From Hymenobacter fodinae (lineage in GTDB: Bacteria > Bacteroidota > Bacteroidia > Cytophagales > Hymenobacteraceae): a DNA stretch of 64,000 nucleotides. Below the pieces are notes generated by a model that saw only the letters and a list, made by a program, of their open reading frames with translations, had not been told where the DNA came from and did not search any database. The position numbers and the translations under genes are program-made. Where the stretch lies: assembly GCF_004745825.1 (NCBI RefSeq), contig NZ_SRLA01000005.1, positions 377,106 through 441,105 of the forward strand, in the 5' to 3' direction. Shown piece after piece: positions 17,799 through 26,845 of the stretch; positions within the stretch are counted from its first letter, which is position 1; every line of letters starts with the position of its first letter.

Positions 17799-17828
17799 AA
17801 AGCCCGAAACTCCACGTTTCGGGCTTTT
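17799..17828 (+). terminator. Rho-independent terminator after the GDPD gene
   Basis: A 12-bp perfect stem (AAAGCCCGAAAC / GTTTCGGGCTTT) with a 5-base loop and a following T run. It closes the locus that begins at 4312. Confidence 0.85.
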
Positions 17829-17882
17829 GTTATTACTGCTTAGATACGGAGCGCGGCGGCCTGTACCGGACGACGGAGCAAC

Positions 17883-17890
17883 TACTTTTG
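17883..17890 (+). promoter_or_regulatory. -7 element TACTTTTG upstream of the RND gene
   Basis: An exact TAnnTTTG match ~160 bases before the ATG at 18050. It is the only good candidate in this 289-base gap after the terminator. No clear -33 element was found, so confidence is limited. Confidence 0.35.
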
Positions 17891-18049
17891 CGGCGCTTCT
17901 CACCTTTCTACCCCCAGAAATGTTACGGTAAGCGCTAGGCCACTCAACCCGGAAACGGCAGCTTTTCGTCTTCCAGCTGACTGGCCTAGGCCACCTTTCC
18001 CTGATCTACTTTCCCCGCCAGCGCCCCCCCTGGATCTGCGCTACTGCTT

Positions 18050-20350
18050 ATGCCCCTTCGCAAACTCGCTCACCTTATCCTTTTGGCGCTCGGCATCCTG
18101 ACGGGGCTGGCTGTGTATTCCGTAGCGCATCTGCGCTTCAACTACAATTTCAACGACTTCTACCCCGCCGGCGACCCGGACCTGGACTACTACGAGCAGT
18201 ACTCCGCGCGCTTCGGCAACGACAACGACTACGTGCTGCTGGGTCTGGAAGCTCCGGCCGGGCGCACCGTGTTTGAGCCGCAGTTCCTTACCCGCGTCGA
18301 CTCCCTCACGCGCTTTATTCAGGCGCGGCCGCACGTGGTGCACGTCACTTCGCCCACCAACGCCACCAACCCTGTGGTGGAGGGCTTAGGCGTATTCAAC
18401 ATCCCGTACCTCCACCCCCAAGAGCCCGAGCGCCGCGCCCAAGACTCGGCGCTGGTGTACCGCACGCCGGGGCTGGTGGGCAACCTCATTGCCAAGGACG
18501 CCCGCGCCGTTACCATTCTGCTGCAAACCTCTCCCAACCTCAGCAAACCACCCGGCGACTCCCTGCTGGCTGCGGTGCGCACTGAGCTGAGTCGCCAGGG
18601 CTTCGCGGAGGCTGATTACCACCTGGCGGGCAAGCTAGTGGCGCAGTCGGTGTTTGTAGACCGGCTGCAGCGGGAGCTGATGGTGTTTATGTCGCTGTCA
18701 GTGGTGCTCGTAACGGGGCTCTTGTGGTTTACTTTCCGGACGTGGTGGGGTGTGGTGCTGCCGCTGGTGGTAGTGCTAGGGGCCATTTTATGGGGGCTAG
18801 GGCTGATGTCGGCCTGCGGGGTGAGCATCGACCTGATGACGGCTCTGCTGCCGGTGATGCTATTCGTGGTGGGCATGTCGGACACCATACACATCATCAC
18901 GCGCTATGTCACGGAACTGGGCTATGGCACCTCTAAGCGCGATTCGCTGGTGATTACGCTTAAGGAGTCGGGCTTCGGCTCGGGGCTGTCGGCCCTGACC
19001 ACCAGCATCGGCTTCTTCACCCTGATGACCAGCACCATCCGCCCGATTTACAACTTCGGGCTGTTTACGGGCATTGCCGTGCTACTCACCTTCGTGCTCA
19101 GCTTTACGCTGCTGCCGGCCATGCTCATGCTGCTGCGCAAGCCCCAGCTGCGCATTCCGCGCCAGGAGGGCCACAGCTGGGATGGGGTGCTGGGCCGCAT
19201 GTTCCGGGCGGTGCTGGCCCGCCGTCAGTGGGTAGTAGCCATCAGCGCCCTGTTGCTGATTGGCTCGGTGGCCTCGGCCTCGCGCATCCGCATCAACTCG
19301 GCCCTGCTCGACGACCTCTCCAAAAACGACCCGGTAAAGCTGGATTTCCGCTTTTTTGAAAAGCATTTCGCCGGCGTGCGGCCCTTCGAGCTGGACCTGA
19401 AGCCCGCTCCCGGCCGCACCATCTACGACCTGCAGGTGCTGCGCCAGACCGAGCAGATTGAGAATTACCTCACCAAAGAATACGGCCTCAACTTCGTGGC
19501 CTCGCCCGTGACGCTGGTAAAATCAGTGCGCAAGGCCTTCAATGGTGGCCTACTGGAAGAATACCGCCTGCCGGAGTCAGATGCCGAGCTGAAGCGCCTG
19601 GTTTCCAAGATTAAGCTGTTCCGCAAGAAACCGGAGTTCCGGGCCCTGGTGCTGCCCGATGCCAGGGAGGGCCGCTTGACCGGCCGCATGCCCGACGTGG
19701 GCAGCATCCGGGCCGATAAGCTCAACGCCGACCTGCGCCAGTTCCTGCGCAAGCACAACGACTCCACGGTGCTGCAAACCCGCCTCACCGGCTCGGCCAA
19801 CCTCATCGACAAGAACAATGAAAACCTCACCCTGAACATGATTACGGGGATGAGCATCGACATTGTGATGGTCACGCTCATTGTGCTGGCCCTGTTCCGG
19901 AGCCTGCGCATGACACTAGTTGTGCTCATTCCAAATCTGGTGCCCATTCTGATTGTGGCGGGCGTAATGGGTCTGGCGGGCGTGCATATGAAGGTCAGCA
20001 CCAGCATCATCTTCACCATTGCCTTCGGTATTGCCGTCGATGACACCATTCATTTCATCAGCAAACTGAAGCTCACGCTCCTGAAGGAGAAGAGCCTATT
20101 TAAGGCCGTGCGCAAAACCTACCTGATGGCCGGCAAAGCAGTTATCGTGACGTCCCTGATTCTGGTGGGCGGCTTTTCCACGCTCATCTTCTCTTCCTTC
20201 GACGGCACCTTCTACGTGGGGCTGCTCATTGGCCTCACCCTGCTCTTTGGCGTGGTGGCCGAGCTGACGCTACTGCCCATCCTGATTCTGGCCTTCTACA
20301 AGCACCGCCCCAAGGAAATCCGCCAACCCGTGCCGGCGCTGGGCGGCTAA
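18050..20350 (+). CDS. RND/MMPL-family exporter
   Basis: 766 residues. The topology is that of hydrophobe-exporting RND proteins: an N-terminal helix, a ~200-residue periplasmic loop, a block of five to six helices with GMSDTIHIITRY, a second helix (ALLLIGSVASAS), a second periplasmic loop and a final helical block with FGIAVDDTIHF. The acidic residues in these two motifs fit the proton relay of RND pumps. It belongs to the bacterial MMPL/SSD group, which moves lipids or hydrophobic compounds such as hopanoids. It has no periplasmic adaptor or outer membrane partner here. The start is the ATG at 18050. Confidence 0.88.
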   Translation: MPLRKLAHLILLALGILTGLAVYSVAHLRFNYNFNDFYPAGDPDLDYYEQYSARFGNDNDYVLLGLEAPAGRTVFEPQFLTRVDSLTRFIQARPHVVHVTSPTNATNPVVEGLGVFNIPYLHPQEPERRAQDSALVYRTPGLVGNLIAKDARAVTILLQTSPNLSKPPGDSLLAAVRTELSRQGFAEADYHLAGKLVAQSVFVDRLQRELMVFMSLSVVLVTGLLWFTFRTWWGVVLPLVVVLGAILWGLGLMSACGVSIDLMTALLPVMLFVVGMSDTIHIITRYVTELGYGTSKRDSLVITLKESGFGSGLSALTTSIGFFTLMTSTIRPIYNFGLFTGIAVLLTFVLSFTLLPAMLMLLRKPQLRIPRQEGHSWDGVLGRMFRAVLARRQWVVAISALLLIGSVASASRIRINSALLDDLSKNDPVKLDFRFFEKHFAGVRPFELDLKPAPGRTIYDLQVLRQTEQIENYLTKEYGLNFVASPVTLVKSVRKAFNGGLLEEYRLPESDAELKRLVSKIKLFRKKPEFRALVLPDAREGRLTGRMPDVGSIRADKLNADLRQFLRKHNDSTVLQTRLTGSANLIDKNNENLTLNMITGMSIDIVMVTLIVLALFRSLRMTLVVLIPNLVPILIVAGVMGLAGVHMKVSTSIIFTIAFGIAVDDTIHFISKLKLTLLKEKSLFKAVRKTYLMAGKAVIVTSLILVGGFSTLIFSSFDGTFYVGLLIGLTLLFGVVAELTLLPILILAFYKHRPKEIRQPVPALGG

Positions 20351-20379
20351 CCTTGCTGCTGCCCTTCGCTAGGCTACCT

Positions 20380-20437
20380 AATCTCCCGCTTCATGAGCAG
20401 CTACACAAGCTGGCTTAGAGGCGGGAGATTGATTTTT
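20380..20437 (+). terminator. Probable terminator after the RND gene
   Basis: AATCTCCCGC (20380-20389) pairs with GCGGGAGATT (20421-20430). An inner stem is possible (GCAGCT/AGCTGGC), and the hairpin is followed by GATTTTTTAG. The rest of the gap to 20649 holds one CTAGGCCAGT copy (20532) and a TACTTTCG near-match to the -7 element near 20470. Confidence 0.65.
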
Positions 20438-20648
20438 TAGGAGTAGTTAGTTAGAGGCCTAGCAGCAGCTACTTTCGCCTTAAAAGGAAGCCACTCGTCA
20501 CCTCAGCCAGCCGTAGCGCGAGAGGTTGCTACTAGGCCAGTAACGCGCCGCGCCAGTTTCAGGCATAGGATACCCGCTATATTTCGGCATTATTTTTTCA
20601 GGGCAGCTGATCAGTTAGTTTACTGATTTTTTACCCCGCACCTACTAT

Positions 20649-21449
20649 ATGCGCTATTCTATCCGCTGGCTCTGCCTCCTCGGACTAGTGGCCTTTTCTC
20701 ACCTCAGTACCGCCCAGCAAATTCCGGCTACTATCCTTTCAGCTTACCGGCCCATGCCGGTGCAGTATGGCGGCCTGGGCCGGGGTCTGTCCTTTGATCA
20801 GTTTCGGCTGCTGGAGTTGCACCGCAACGGCGACTGGCTCACCACCCTGCCCGATGGCATTGCGCTGCCGCCGGTGGTAGTAGCCTACCAAACCCAGAGC
20901 AAGCAGCAGCTGCGCTTTGTGCTGGAAAACAAGGCCCAGCACCAGGAAGCCCAGGTATTTGCCCTGGCCAACCTGACGCTGCGCGGCAATGCCCTGAGCA
21001 ACCTAGACCGCATTCTGTTTCCCAGCCGCGACACGCTACGGCCGAAAAACAACAATACTGATGTATTCGTGGGCGCTATTTCCTTGGTAGGCCACTCTCC
21101 CACGGAGCCCATCTGGCAATTTGCGGTGGAGAATGCCCAGCAGATTACGAAAGCTCCGTTGCGGGGCACGGTCAGCAATGGAGTGCAGGAAATTCAATTT
21201 GCTGAGGTAATTGACGACGCCCTTAGCTATGCCGACCAAGGCGGGATGGCGGCGGCCCTACTGGCGGCGCAGGTACACCACGGCTTCCTGTTTCTCCACC
21301 AGGGCAAAGTCATTGCGGCTCTTTCCTTGACTGACCTGAACCGCCGGTCCCGCAACATCTTCTGGCTGCGCAAAGACCTTGAGCCCACCCTGCAGACCGT
21401 GGTAGCCAGTATGAGCACGGCTTTACTGCTCCGCCCCGACCTGAAATAG
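20649..21449 (+). CDS. Secreted hypothetical protein
   Basis: 266 residues with a signal peptide (LCLLGLVAFSHLSTAQQ). The rest is soluble, with no recognised domain: mixed alpha/beta with motifs such as QYGGLGRGLSFDQF near the N-terminus and GVQEIQFAEVIDDALSYADQGG later. It is probably periplasmic. It is followed after 43 bases by a lipoprotein gene and then a coiled-coil membrane protein, so the three may form a small envelope operon. No function is proposed. Confidence 0.65.
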   Translation: MRYSIRWLCLLGLVAFSHLSTAQQIPATILSAYRPMPVQYGGLGRGLSFDQFRLLELHRNGDWLTTLPDGIALPPVVVAYQTQSKQQLRFVLENKAQHQEAQVFALANLTLRGNALSNLDRILFPSRDTLRPKNNNTDVFVGAISLVGHSPTEPIWQFAVENAQQITKAPLRGTVSNGVQEIQFAEVIDDALSYADQGGMAAALLAAQVHHGFLFLHQGKVIAALSLTDLNRRSRNIFWLRKDLEPTLQTVVASMSTALLLRPDLK

Positions 21450-21492
21450 CCTGCTTTTACTTCTGCCTGATCTTGCTACCTATTCCACCCTT

Positions 21493-22353
21493 ATGTTGCT
21501 CTTAATCCGAACTAATATAGCGGCCTTAGCCCTGCTGCTGACCAGCTGCGCAGTGCCCGCCAACATTCCTCGCACATCGGCCAATCCTTTTGGGGGCGCG
21601 GCCGGCACCCTGCTGACTGTACCGGCTACCAAACTAGGGCCGGGGCGCAAGCTTGCGCTGGGGCCCTACCAAGTTTCCGACGTACACCGCGACTGGACTA
21701 CCACCCGCACCCGCGACCTGGGCTACCTGCGCCCAGGCACCACCGGCTCGCCCGTGCTTGATATTCTTCACCTGCCCTACGTGCATCGCGTGAGTACTGC
21801 CGATAGCAAGATGGAGTTCCATTTAGCTAACAGCCAAGATCCGCAACAGGCCGCCGATGTGTACTGCTCCCGGCAAGCCCTAACCCAGTCGGTGGTTTCG
21901 AAGGAACCCCTGCTAGGTGAGATTGACCCCGAGCTGCGCAGCCGCACCACCGAAACCTTTAATGCCATTATTGTAGGTCCGCAGCTGGGGCAAACCAACG
22001 CCTGGAATCTGCTGATGACCACGACAAACAAAACTGGTTTTGAACGCGACAACCAAACGCCCGTAATTGGGCTGGTTGGCGACGCCGACCAGGTGCTATT
22101 GCGCATCCGGCTGGTAGCCCGCGCCCCGCTGCCCGAAAGCGCCGGTAAGCTGGCCCACCAGGTGATTCACCTAGCCGGGCCCGGCGGCATAGAAATCCTG
22201 CACGACGGCCAGCGCATCTGCTTCCTTGACTTTGAAACCATCTCTCCCGATCAGGTCCTGCACGTGTGGGTCCGCGACGGGATAGACCCCAATCTACGGC
22301 TCCTCACCTCGGCCACCATTGCCACATTGCTCATGCGCAACGGCGAGTTGTAG
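21493..22353 (+). CDS. Hypothetical lipoprotein
   Basis: 286 residues with lipobox LLTSC (Cys19). The mature part has no recognised family; it includes a run of Thr/Arg-rich beta strands (VHRDWTTTRTRDLGYL) and a C-terminal Leu-rich segment. It is likely anchored in a membrane facing the periplasm. It sits between a secreted hypothetical and a coiled-coil gene, and the three starts are spaced closely enough for one transcript. Confidence 0.65.
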   Translation: MLLLIRTNIAALALLLTSCAVPANIPRTSANPFGGAAGTLLTVPATKLGPGRKLALGPYQVSDVHRDWTTTRTRDLGYLRPGTTGSPVLDILHLPYVHRVSTADSKMEFHLANSQDPQQAADVYCSRQALTQSVVSKEPLLGEIDPELRSRTTETFNAIIVGPQLGQTNAWNLLMTTTNKTGFERDNQTPVIGLVGDADQVLLRIRLVARAPLPESAGKLAHQVIHLAGPGGIEILHDGQRICFLDFETISPDQVLHVWVRDGIDPNLRLLTSATIATLLMRNGEL

Positions 22354-22375
22354 GATCTGCTGCCATCTTTGCCTT

Positions 22376-22936
22376 ATGAAACTTTTGCTCCTGCTACTCC
22401 TCCAGACCCAACCTACCCCGCCCAGTACAACGGCTCCTGACCCTCTACCACGCCTGATTCAGGAACGGGAAGCCCTCATTCGCCAGTACGAGACGGCTAA
22501 TGCCCAGCGCAATGCCTTCTTGGCCAACAAGCCCAGTAAGAAAGACCTACAGGAAGTGGTTGATGCCCTGAAGGGCATTATCCGGAAAGACACCGAGATT
22601 GTGCGGGCCGTGCAAGACGCCACCCAACGGCGCACGGCCACTATCGTAGCCGAAAACCAGCAGGCTAAGCAACAGGTAACCGTGGCCCAAACCGACCAGA
22701 GCGCCACCCGCCAGCGCTTCTACGACCTGGAGAACGAAATTGCCAACCTGCAGCTTCGTGACAAGCAACGGGAGAAGAAACTACAAGATCTGCAGGCTTC
22801 CGAGGCCGAGGCTACCCAGGCGCGCACCAGCCGCGAGCTGCTGGCTGCCGGTTTGGCCCTGCTCTCCGTTGGGCTGCTGGCCTACGTGCTGAAGCTGCGC
22901 GGCCGCTTGGCTACGCCAGCCCGGCGCCGGAAGTAA
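22376..22936 (+). CDS. Coiled-coil protein with C-terminal membrane anchor
   Basis: 186 residues from the ATG at 22376. A short hydrophobic N-terminus (KLLLLLLLQ) may be a signal sequence. Residues ~25-145 are a charged, Gln-rich coiled coil, and a membrane helix (LLAAGLALLSVGLLAYVL) with a basic tail (RRRK) ends it. CATCTTTG, one base off the -7 consensus, ends 5 bases before the ATG, so the gene may also have its own start of transcription. No family is recognised. Confidence 0.65.
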   Translation: MKLLLLLLLQTQPTPPSTTAPDPLPRLIQEREALIRQYETANAQRNAFLANKPSKKDLQEVVDALKGIIRKDTEIVRAVQDATQRRTATIVAENQQAKQQVTVAQTDQSATRQRFYDLENEIANLQLRDKQREKKLQDLQASEAEATQARTSRELLAAGLALLSVGLLAYVLKLRGRLATPARRRK

Positions 22937-22995
22937 GCACCTAATCCTAGGCCGGTTGCCTTTCTTACGCCCTGCCTGAACAGTGTGGCCCAAGT

Positions 22996-23027
22996 AAAAA
23001 GCCCCTTCTTGCAGAAAGGGGCTTTTT
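22996..23027 (+). terminator. Rho-independent terminator
   Basis: AAAAAGCCCCTT (22996-23007) pairs with AAGGGGCTTTTT (23016-23027) and ends in a T run. It closes the three-gene envelope group. Confidence 0.9.
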
Positions 23028-23338
23028 GTAATGAAGAACCAGTCACTCAGCTGGCTCTCCAAAGGGTGCAACAATAGCAACTGCCGGGTGATACAGCCGA
23101 GCTTTAGCACGAGTGCAGAAGTTAAGAACTCTTTTCAAAGAGACAACTTTTGGCGTTCGTTGTAAAGGAAGAACCCGCCCAGTTTGTGACACGCCCTACC
23201 GACGAGCCTGAGCCTTGCATCTGCATTACAGCCTGCCATCCACCTGTCTTTCCAGAGCATGAACGTGCTTTTGTCCAGCCACGCGGCAGATGAGCGCGTA
23301 AGTTTTGCCTGGAAATGTGACCTGAAAATTTATTGAAA
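23028..23338. other. Intergenic stretch with no supported gene
   Basis: About 310 bases between the terminator and the DUF2007-like gene. A 44-codon frame from 23031 has no coding character. No tRNA cloverleaf or strong hairpin was seen. It may hold the promoter for 23339. Confidence 0.4.
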
Positions 23339-23689
23339 ATGCTAGTCGCTGCTGCCGAGTTTCTAACGTACCGCGAGGCAGTAGCTCTGTATGCTGAACT
23401 CCGCGAGCTGGGGCTCGTTGCGCTGGTAAAAACCTGTGGCCCACCCACCTTTCCCTTCGGGGAGGGCATGTACTATCAACTCCTGCTGGATGAAAATGCC
23501 CTGGTGGAGGCCCGCGAAGTGTTGGAGACCTTTGCCCGGCAGCGGACCCAGGCGCCGGAGCTGCGCTGCCCCAAGTGCGGCTCACCCGGCCCATTGCCCG
23601 TAGTGGGTGTAGCGTGGTGGAAACGCTTGTTTTACGCTGGCACTACCCTGCATAAATGTACCTCTTGCGGCAAGGAATTCCCGGCCTGA
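23339..23689 (+). CDS. DUF2007-like protein with zinc ribbon
   Basis: 116 residues from the ATG at 23339. The first ~65 residues have the pattern of the DUF2007/putative signal-transducing fold (TYREAVALYAELRELGLVAL; YYQLLLDENALVEAREVL). The end is a zinc ribbon with CPKCGS and CTSCGKEF as the two Cys pairs, around a WWKRLFYAG segment. The family's function is not established; it may bind a partner protein or nucleotide. It is a single gene just before the SWIM cassette. Confidence 0.7.
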   Translation: MLVAAAEFLTYREAVALYAELRELGLVALVKTCGPPTFPFGEGMYYQLLLDENALVEAREVLETFARQRTQAPELRCPKCGSPGPLPVVGVAWWKRLFYAGTTLHKCTSCGKEFPA

Positions 23690-23746
23690 ACTACTACTTT
23701 GCCGCGGTATCCGGCCTGCTCTATCCAGGCCTAACTATGTGAAGAA

Positions 23747-25174
23747 TTGACCTGGACTGAAGCACAGGCCCGCGCCCTTATCACCGATGCTGGCACCCTC
23801 AAACGGGGTCAGGAACTGGCCTCACCTACGAAGTGGGGCAACCTCGGCCAAACCGACACCGCCGCCTGGGGCGAATGCAAAGGCAGCGGCAGCAAGCCCT
23901 ACCAAACCGGCATCGACCTTACCGAACCCGCTTTTAAGTGTTCATGCCCTAGCCGAGTGTTTCCGTGCAAGCATGGTGCGGGCCTGCTCCTGCTCTTAGC
24001 CCGCCAACCTGAGCTGCTCAGCGGTGTTACCCCGCCGCCCTGGCTGAGAGAGTGGCTGAACAAGCGTCAGCAAACCCAGGGCAAAAAACCGCCAAAATCA
24101 GCCCCGGAAACTACACTCCCAGACGAGGAGCCCGCGTCAGCTCCCGTAGCCACCTCCGACGCCGAAGTCGCCCGTAAAAAACGCGAAGCGCAGCGCCTAG
24201 GCCGTATGCAGCAAGGCGCCGCAGAGCTGGAAACCTGGCTTATCGACCTGATGCGGGCAGGCCTGGCCGCGGCCGAAGGCCAGCCGCTGAGCTTCTGGGA
24301 AAATCAAGCTGCCCGGCTGGTAGACAATCAACTGCCGGGCTTGGCTTCGGTAGTGCGCGAGCTTCCCACGCTGCGCCACCAGGGGCCCACTTGGCCGGAA
24401 CGCATGCTAGGCCAGGTAGGCGAGCTGTACTTGCTGGCCCGTACGGCCCGCAACCTAGAGCACCTTCCACCCGAAATCCGCCAGGAAGTGTTGCAGCAGC
24501 TCGGCGTAAACGTGAAGAAAGAAGACGTACTGGCTACGCAACCCGCCGTTACGGATCAGTGGCTGGTGCTCAGCCAAACGACTACCGAGGAGGAACGCCT
24601 GCTGGTGCGGCGCTCCTGGCTGCAGGGTCAGGAAACAGACCGGTTTGCCCTGGTTGTGGAGTTTTCCTTCGGCGGCCAGGCCTTTCCCACCCCCCTGATA
24701 CCGACCGGGCGCTATGCCGGTAGTCTTACCTTTTACCCTGGCTTACTCCCGCTGCGAGCGGTGCCTGGCCAGCTGAATTTCTTTGGCACTAGTAGTCTGG
24801 CTCCGGTGGGCGGCACCATGCCCGCTGAGCTGCTAGAGGCCTACGCCACCGGGCTGGCCCGGCAGCCGTGGCTGCGCGAGCTGCCCGTGCTGCTTACGGG
24901 CGGGGTACCGCAGCAAACCACTACTGGCGCTTGGGTGCTTCAGTTCCCGTTAAGCGAAGCAACTACCAGTACGTCACCCGCTCTTGTCACTTCTGCGGAA
25001 ACTGACACGCCCGCGGAAGTCTCACTGCCCTTGGCCTGCGACGAGCTGCATGGCTGGGCGCTACGTGCCGTGAGCGGTGGCCATCCTCTCACGGTTTTTG
25101 GGGAATGGACGGGGGCCGCCTTTCGCCCCCTGACCCACTGGCCTAGCCCCGTTGCCCTAACGCCATCTGCTTGA
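23747..25174 (+). CDS. SWIM zinc-finger protein (YehQ-like)
   Basis: 475 residues with a TTG start at 23747; no in-frame ATG gives a better N-terminus. A SWIM finger sits near residue 65 (CSCPSRVFPCKH, i.e. C-x-C-x6-C-x-H), preceded by GNLGQTDTAAWGECKGSGSK. SWIM domains bind nucleic acid or protein. The rest is a Leu-rich region of ~400 residues with no named domain. It overlaps the following DUF5691 gene by a few bases, so the two are coupled. This arrangement recalls the E. coli yehLMPQ group, where SWIM, MoxR, DUF5682 and VWA proteins occur together without a known function. Confidence 0.8.
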   Translation: MTWTEAQARALITDAGTLKRGQELASPTKWGNLGQTDTAAWGECKGSGSKPYQTGIDLTEPAFKCSCPSRVFPCKHGAGLLLLLARQPELLSGVTPPPWLREWLNKRQQTQGKKPPKSAPETTLPDEEPASAPVATSDAEVARKKREAQRLGRMQQGAAELETWLIDLMRAGLAAAEGQPLSFWENQAARLVDNQLPGLASVVRELPTLRHQGPTWPERMLGQVGELYLLARTARNLEHLPPEIRQEVLQQLGVNVKKEDVLATQPAVTDQWLVLSQTTTEEERLLVRRSWLQGQETDRFALVVEFSFGGQAFPTPLIPTGRYAGSLTFYPGLLPLRAVPGQLNFFGTSSLAPVGGTMPAELLEAYATGLARQPWLRELPVLLTGGVPQQTTTGAWVLQFPLSEATTSTSPALVTSAETDTPAEVSLPLACDELHGWALRAVSGGHPLTVFGEWTGAAFRPLTHWPSPVALTPSA

Positions 25175-25176
25175 TT

Positions 25177-26781
25177 ATGCCGGAGCCCCAGACCGCCCTT
25201 TCTCCTAGCTCACCCCTTCAGCCGAGCGCCGATTGGCAACGGCTGCTGCGCGTCGCGTTGCTAGGCACCCGCCAAGCCCCCGATGCCCTACCCACTGGTT
25301 GCCTAGCCCTAGCAGAAGAACCTACTGACCCCGACTACCGCGAAAAGCAAGCCCTGCTGGCGGCGGGCACCTTGTCACTCGTGCGCAAGGCAGGTTATCA
25401 GTTTGCCCCAGCAGTTTTGGCAAACTCAACAACATTGCCAGCTCCCGCCGAAACAACTCAGCCCCTGGGCACTACGGGAGCACAGCTACTACAGCAACTG
25501 CTTGAAGGTACCCATCAGTATCTGCTTGCGGGATTTCTGCACGAGATGCACAACCATGGCCGCCGGGTTCCTCACCAATTCTTGGTACCCTTACTGGAAG
25601 TAGCCCGCAGCCGCCGCGACCTGCAGGGACCCGCTGCTCTGGTACTAGGCCAGCGCGGTACCTGGTTGGCCACGCAAAACCCCAGCTGGCAACTCATTTT
25701 GGCGGCTGCTGCAGTTGGGCCTGATGCTACTACCTGGGAAACCGGTTCTATCAGTGAGCGGGTTACGTTTCTGTACCTACTGCGGGCCACCACGCCGGCT
25801 GAAGCCCGGGAGCTACTCGCTGCAACCCTGCCCCAAGAGCCGGCCAAAAACCAGCAGCAACTGCTGCAAACCCTCGAAACCGGGCTCACGGCCGCCGACG
25901 CCCCATTATTAGAGCAGTACCTTACGTCGAAAAACAAAGAGGTGCGCCAGGTGGTACGGCCACTGTTAGCCAAGGTACCCAGCAGCGCACTTGTAGAGCG
26001 TGTTTGGCAACGCGCTGAGCCCTTGGTGCGGGTGAAGGCTTCGTTACTCTCCAAGAAGCTACTGGTGGAGCTCCCTGACAAGCCGTGGGATAGAACCTGG
26101 CTGGCCGATGGACTGGAGCAACACGACAGCCGCTTCCAGGGCGACCGGGCCACGCTGCTAGGCCAGATGCTGGCCCTCATTCCACCCCAGCGGTGGACAA
26201 CTCACCTCAACCTTTCTGTTGCTAAGCTGCTTGATCTGGCAGCTGAAACGGAGTGGGCCACGCTGCTACTTACTGGCTGGGCTGAGGGGGCTATTCTGCA
26301 CCGAGACGGTCAGTGGGCCGCGGCCTTGCTGGAGTGGTTTTATGAGAAGCCGCGCAAACTCCCTGCACTACAGTCATTGGGTGGGCTGGTGTGGCAACTC
26401 TCGCCCGCGCAGTTCACCAACTTGCTTTTGCCCCTGCTGGCGGCCGCCCCAAACTTCAGCCCCGACGTCCGCTGGCTACCCCTGCTCCTACAAGGCTACG
26501 GGCCCTGGCCGGAAAGCCTGACGCGCCGCGTGATAGAGGTGCTGCTCGGGTCTCTTAGTCGGCCCGAGCAGTTGCACCGCCTGCAGTACGCGGCCACCCA
26601 GCTTTTTGAGCATATGGCCCGCGCGGTACCAGCCAGCCAATACCTGCTGTGCGCCCGAGGCCTGGAGCCCCTTCTGCACGATGTGCCCTACATCCATAAC
26701 AGCCTCACTCGCCTGCTTGGCACGCTTCATTTCCGTCAGCAGTTGGCAGAGGCGCTAACTGAGCCACCTGGCCTAGGCTAA
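25177..26781 (+). CDS. DUF5691-family protein
   Basis: 534 residues. The ATG at 25177 is preferred over a TTG at 25171 that overlaps the SWIM stop. It matches the DUF5691 pattern (DWQRLLRVALLGTRQAP at the start) and continues as an all-helical, repeat-like protein (KNKEVRQVVRPLLAKVPS; WPESLTRRVIEVLLGSL), resembling HEAT-type scaffolds. No catalytic motif is visible. It is regularly found between SWIM and MoxR genes and probably serves as their structural partner, which is inference from context. Confidence 0.78.
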   Translation: MPEPQTALSPSSPLQPSADWQRLLRVALLGTRQAPDALPTGCLALAEEPTDPDYREKQALLAAGTLSLVRKAGYQFAPAVLANSTTLPAPAETTQPLGTTGAQLLQQLLEGTHQYLLAGFLHEMHNHGRRVPHQFLVPLLEVARSRRDLQGPAALVLGQRGTWLATQNPSWQLILAAAAVGPDATTWETGSISERVTFLYLLRATTPAEARELLAATLPQEPAKNQQQLLQTLETGLTAADAPLLEQYLTSKNKEVRQVVRPLLAKVPSSALVERVWQRAEPLVRVKASLLSKKLLVELPDKPWDRTWLADGLEQHDSRFQGDRATLLGQMLALIPPQRWTTHLNLSVAKLLDLAAETEWATLLLTGWAEGAILHRDGQWAAALLEWFYEKPRKLPALQSLGGLVWQLSPAQFTNLLLPLLAAAPNFSPDVRWLPLLLQGYGPWPESLTRRVIEVLLGSLSRPEQLHRLQYAATQLFEHMARAVPASQYLLCARGLEPLLHDVPYIHNSLTRLLGTLHFRQQLAEALTEPPGLG

Positions 26782-26845
26782 CCCGTCCCACAATATTGTC
26801 TCTTCCTCCCACCTTGCATCCCAACTACCAGCAATAAGTTTTTCT

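Noticed and set aside
23031..23165. A 44-codon frame after the terminator at 22996
   Set aside because: It begins directly after a terminator, has no signal of a start and looks non-coding.
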